Assembly (NCBI RefSeq): GCF_000829515.1
Contig: NZ_JXRR01000013.1
Coordinates: forward strand, 81,981-145,980
From: Jeotgalibacillus campisalis
GTDB lineage: Bacteria > Bacillota > Bacilli > Bacillales > Jeotgalibacillaceae
Length of the DNA stretch: 64,000 bases
Direction: 5' to 3'
In this document: in pieces, positions 63,958 through 64,000 of the stretch
Position numbering within the stretch: position 1 is the stretch's first letter
Layout: every line of letters begins with the position of its first letter
Notes under the pieces: model-generated
Databases searched by the model: none
What the model saw: the letters and a program-made list of their open reading frames with translations, nothing else
What the model was told of the DNA's origin: nothing
Translations under genes and position numbers: made by a program

Positions 63958-64000
63958 TTTACGGAGAGTTTGATCCTGGCTCAGGACGAACGCTGGCGGC
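63958..64000 (+). rRNA. rrs: 16S ribosomal RNA, 5' end
   Basis: The universal 16S start is present: GGAGAGTTTGATCCTGGCTC followed by AGGACGAACGCTGGCGGC, running off the right edge. Only about 43 bases are in the window. The exact mature 5' end is estimated. Confidence 0.97.

Noticed and set aside
1..64000. CRISPR arrays, insertion sequences, prophage or tRNA genes
   Set aside because: No regularly spaced repeats, transposase, integrase or phage structural genes, and no tRNA-like cloverleaf, were noticed on reading.

Overview
The window looks like chromosomal DNA from a spore-forming member of the Bacillaceae or a close relative. The evidence is low-GC DNA, strong AGGAGG-type ribosome binding sites with many GTG and TTG starts, a YjcZ-family sporulation peptide next to SpoVIF, a TasA/SipW matrix locus, an S-box (SAM) riboswitch, two guanine-type purine riboswitches, a GlcT/RAT antitermination switch, and the start of a 16S rRNA gene at the right edge. 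The block MoxR ATPase, DUF58 protein, transglutaminase protein, guaA, pbuG has the same order as yeaC-yeaD-yebA-guaA-pbuG in Bacillus subtilis. The genus cannot be fixed from sequence alone. I see no prophage, insertion sequence, CRISPR array or tRNA.

Layout. 1-2.2 kb: the end of a carbohydrate ABC importer (permease, then lipoprotein binding protein). 2.3-3.3 kb: a small unknown protein and a secreted HNH nuclease. 3.7-6.1 kb: a two-gene cassette (DUF1611 protein and a PLP-dependent racemase) whose short leader contains a terminator-like hairpin. 6.3-8.9 kb: class III fructose-1,6-bisphosphatase and a small ORF split by one TAG. 9.6-16.2 kb: a bacillopeptidase F-like subtilase, then a matrix locus tasA-(acidic TapA-like)-sipW with a SinR-type box. 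16.3-21.6 kb: AraC regulator, FAD aromatic hydroxylase, GNAT, glutathionyl-hydroquinone reductase-like protein and a membrane protein. 21.7-25.6 kb: class I aldolase, NhaC antiporter, NlpC/P60 endopeptidase, XRE regulator. 25.9-30.1 kb: SAM riboswitch and cysJI sulfite reductase. 30.3-34.1 kb: OafA-type acyltransferase and a divergent BCCT transporter. 34.2-36.0 kb: an extragenic repeat, a missed 53-aa gene, a VOC protein, yjcZ-like and spoVIF. 36.1-43.9 kb: enzymes on both strands (DUF2268 protease, two FAD oxidoreductases, DUF421 protein, HpaB-like hydroxylase, DinB protein, C45 Ntn-hydrolase) and a second repeat copy. 44-46.1 kb: an operon of two DUF1538 membrane proteins and a tandem PII-like protein. 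46.4-49 kb: a STAS protein and a short-chain fatty acid transporter behind a cre-like site. 49-52 kb: NAD salvage (pncA, pncB, nadE). 52.4-60.3 kb: the MoxR/DUF58/transglutaminase operon, then guaA and pbuG. 60.4-63.5 kb: glcT and ptsG. 63.5-64 kb: rRNA promoter region and 16S start.

Regulation is unusually readable. There are RNA switches ahead of cysJ, guaA, pbuG and ptsG, a PurR-type box at pbuG, a SinR-type palindrome at tasA, and intrinsic terminators after most transcription units. The parts least explained by known biology are the DUF1538/tandem-PII operon, the DUF1611-racemase cassette with its leader hairpin, the acidic TapA-like protein, and the BCCT transporter that lacks the usual substrate-site motif. 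Starts were moved to sites with a proper ribosome binding site where the longest frame had none. All functions are read from recognised family features in the translations, not from a database search.
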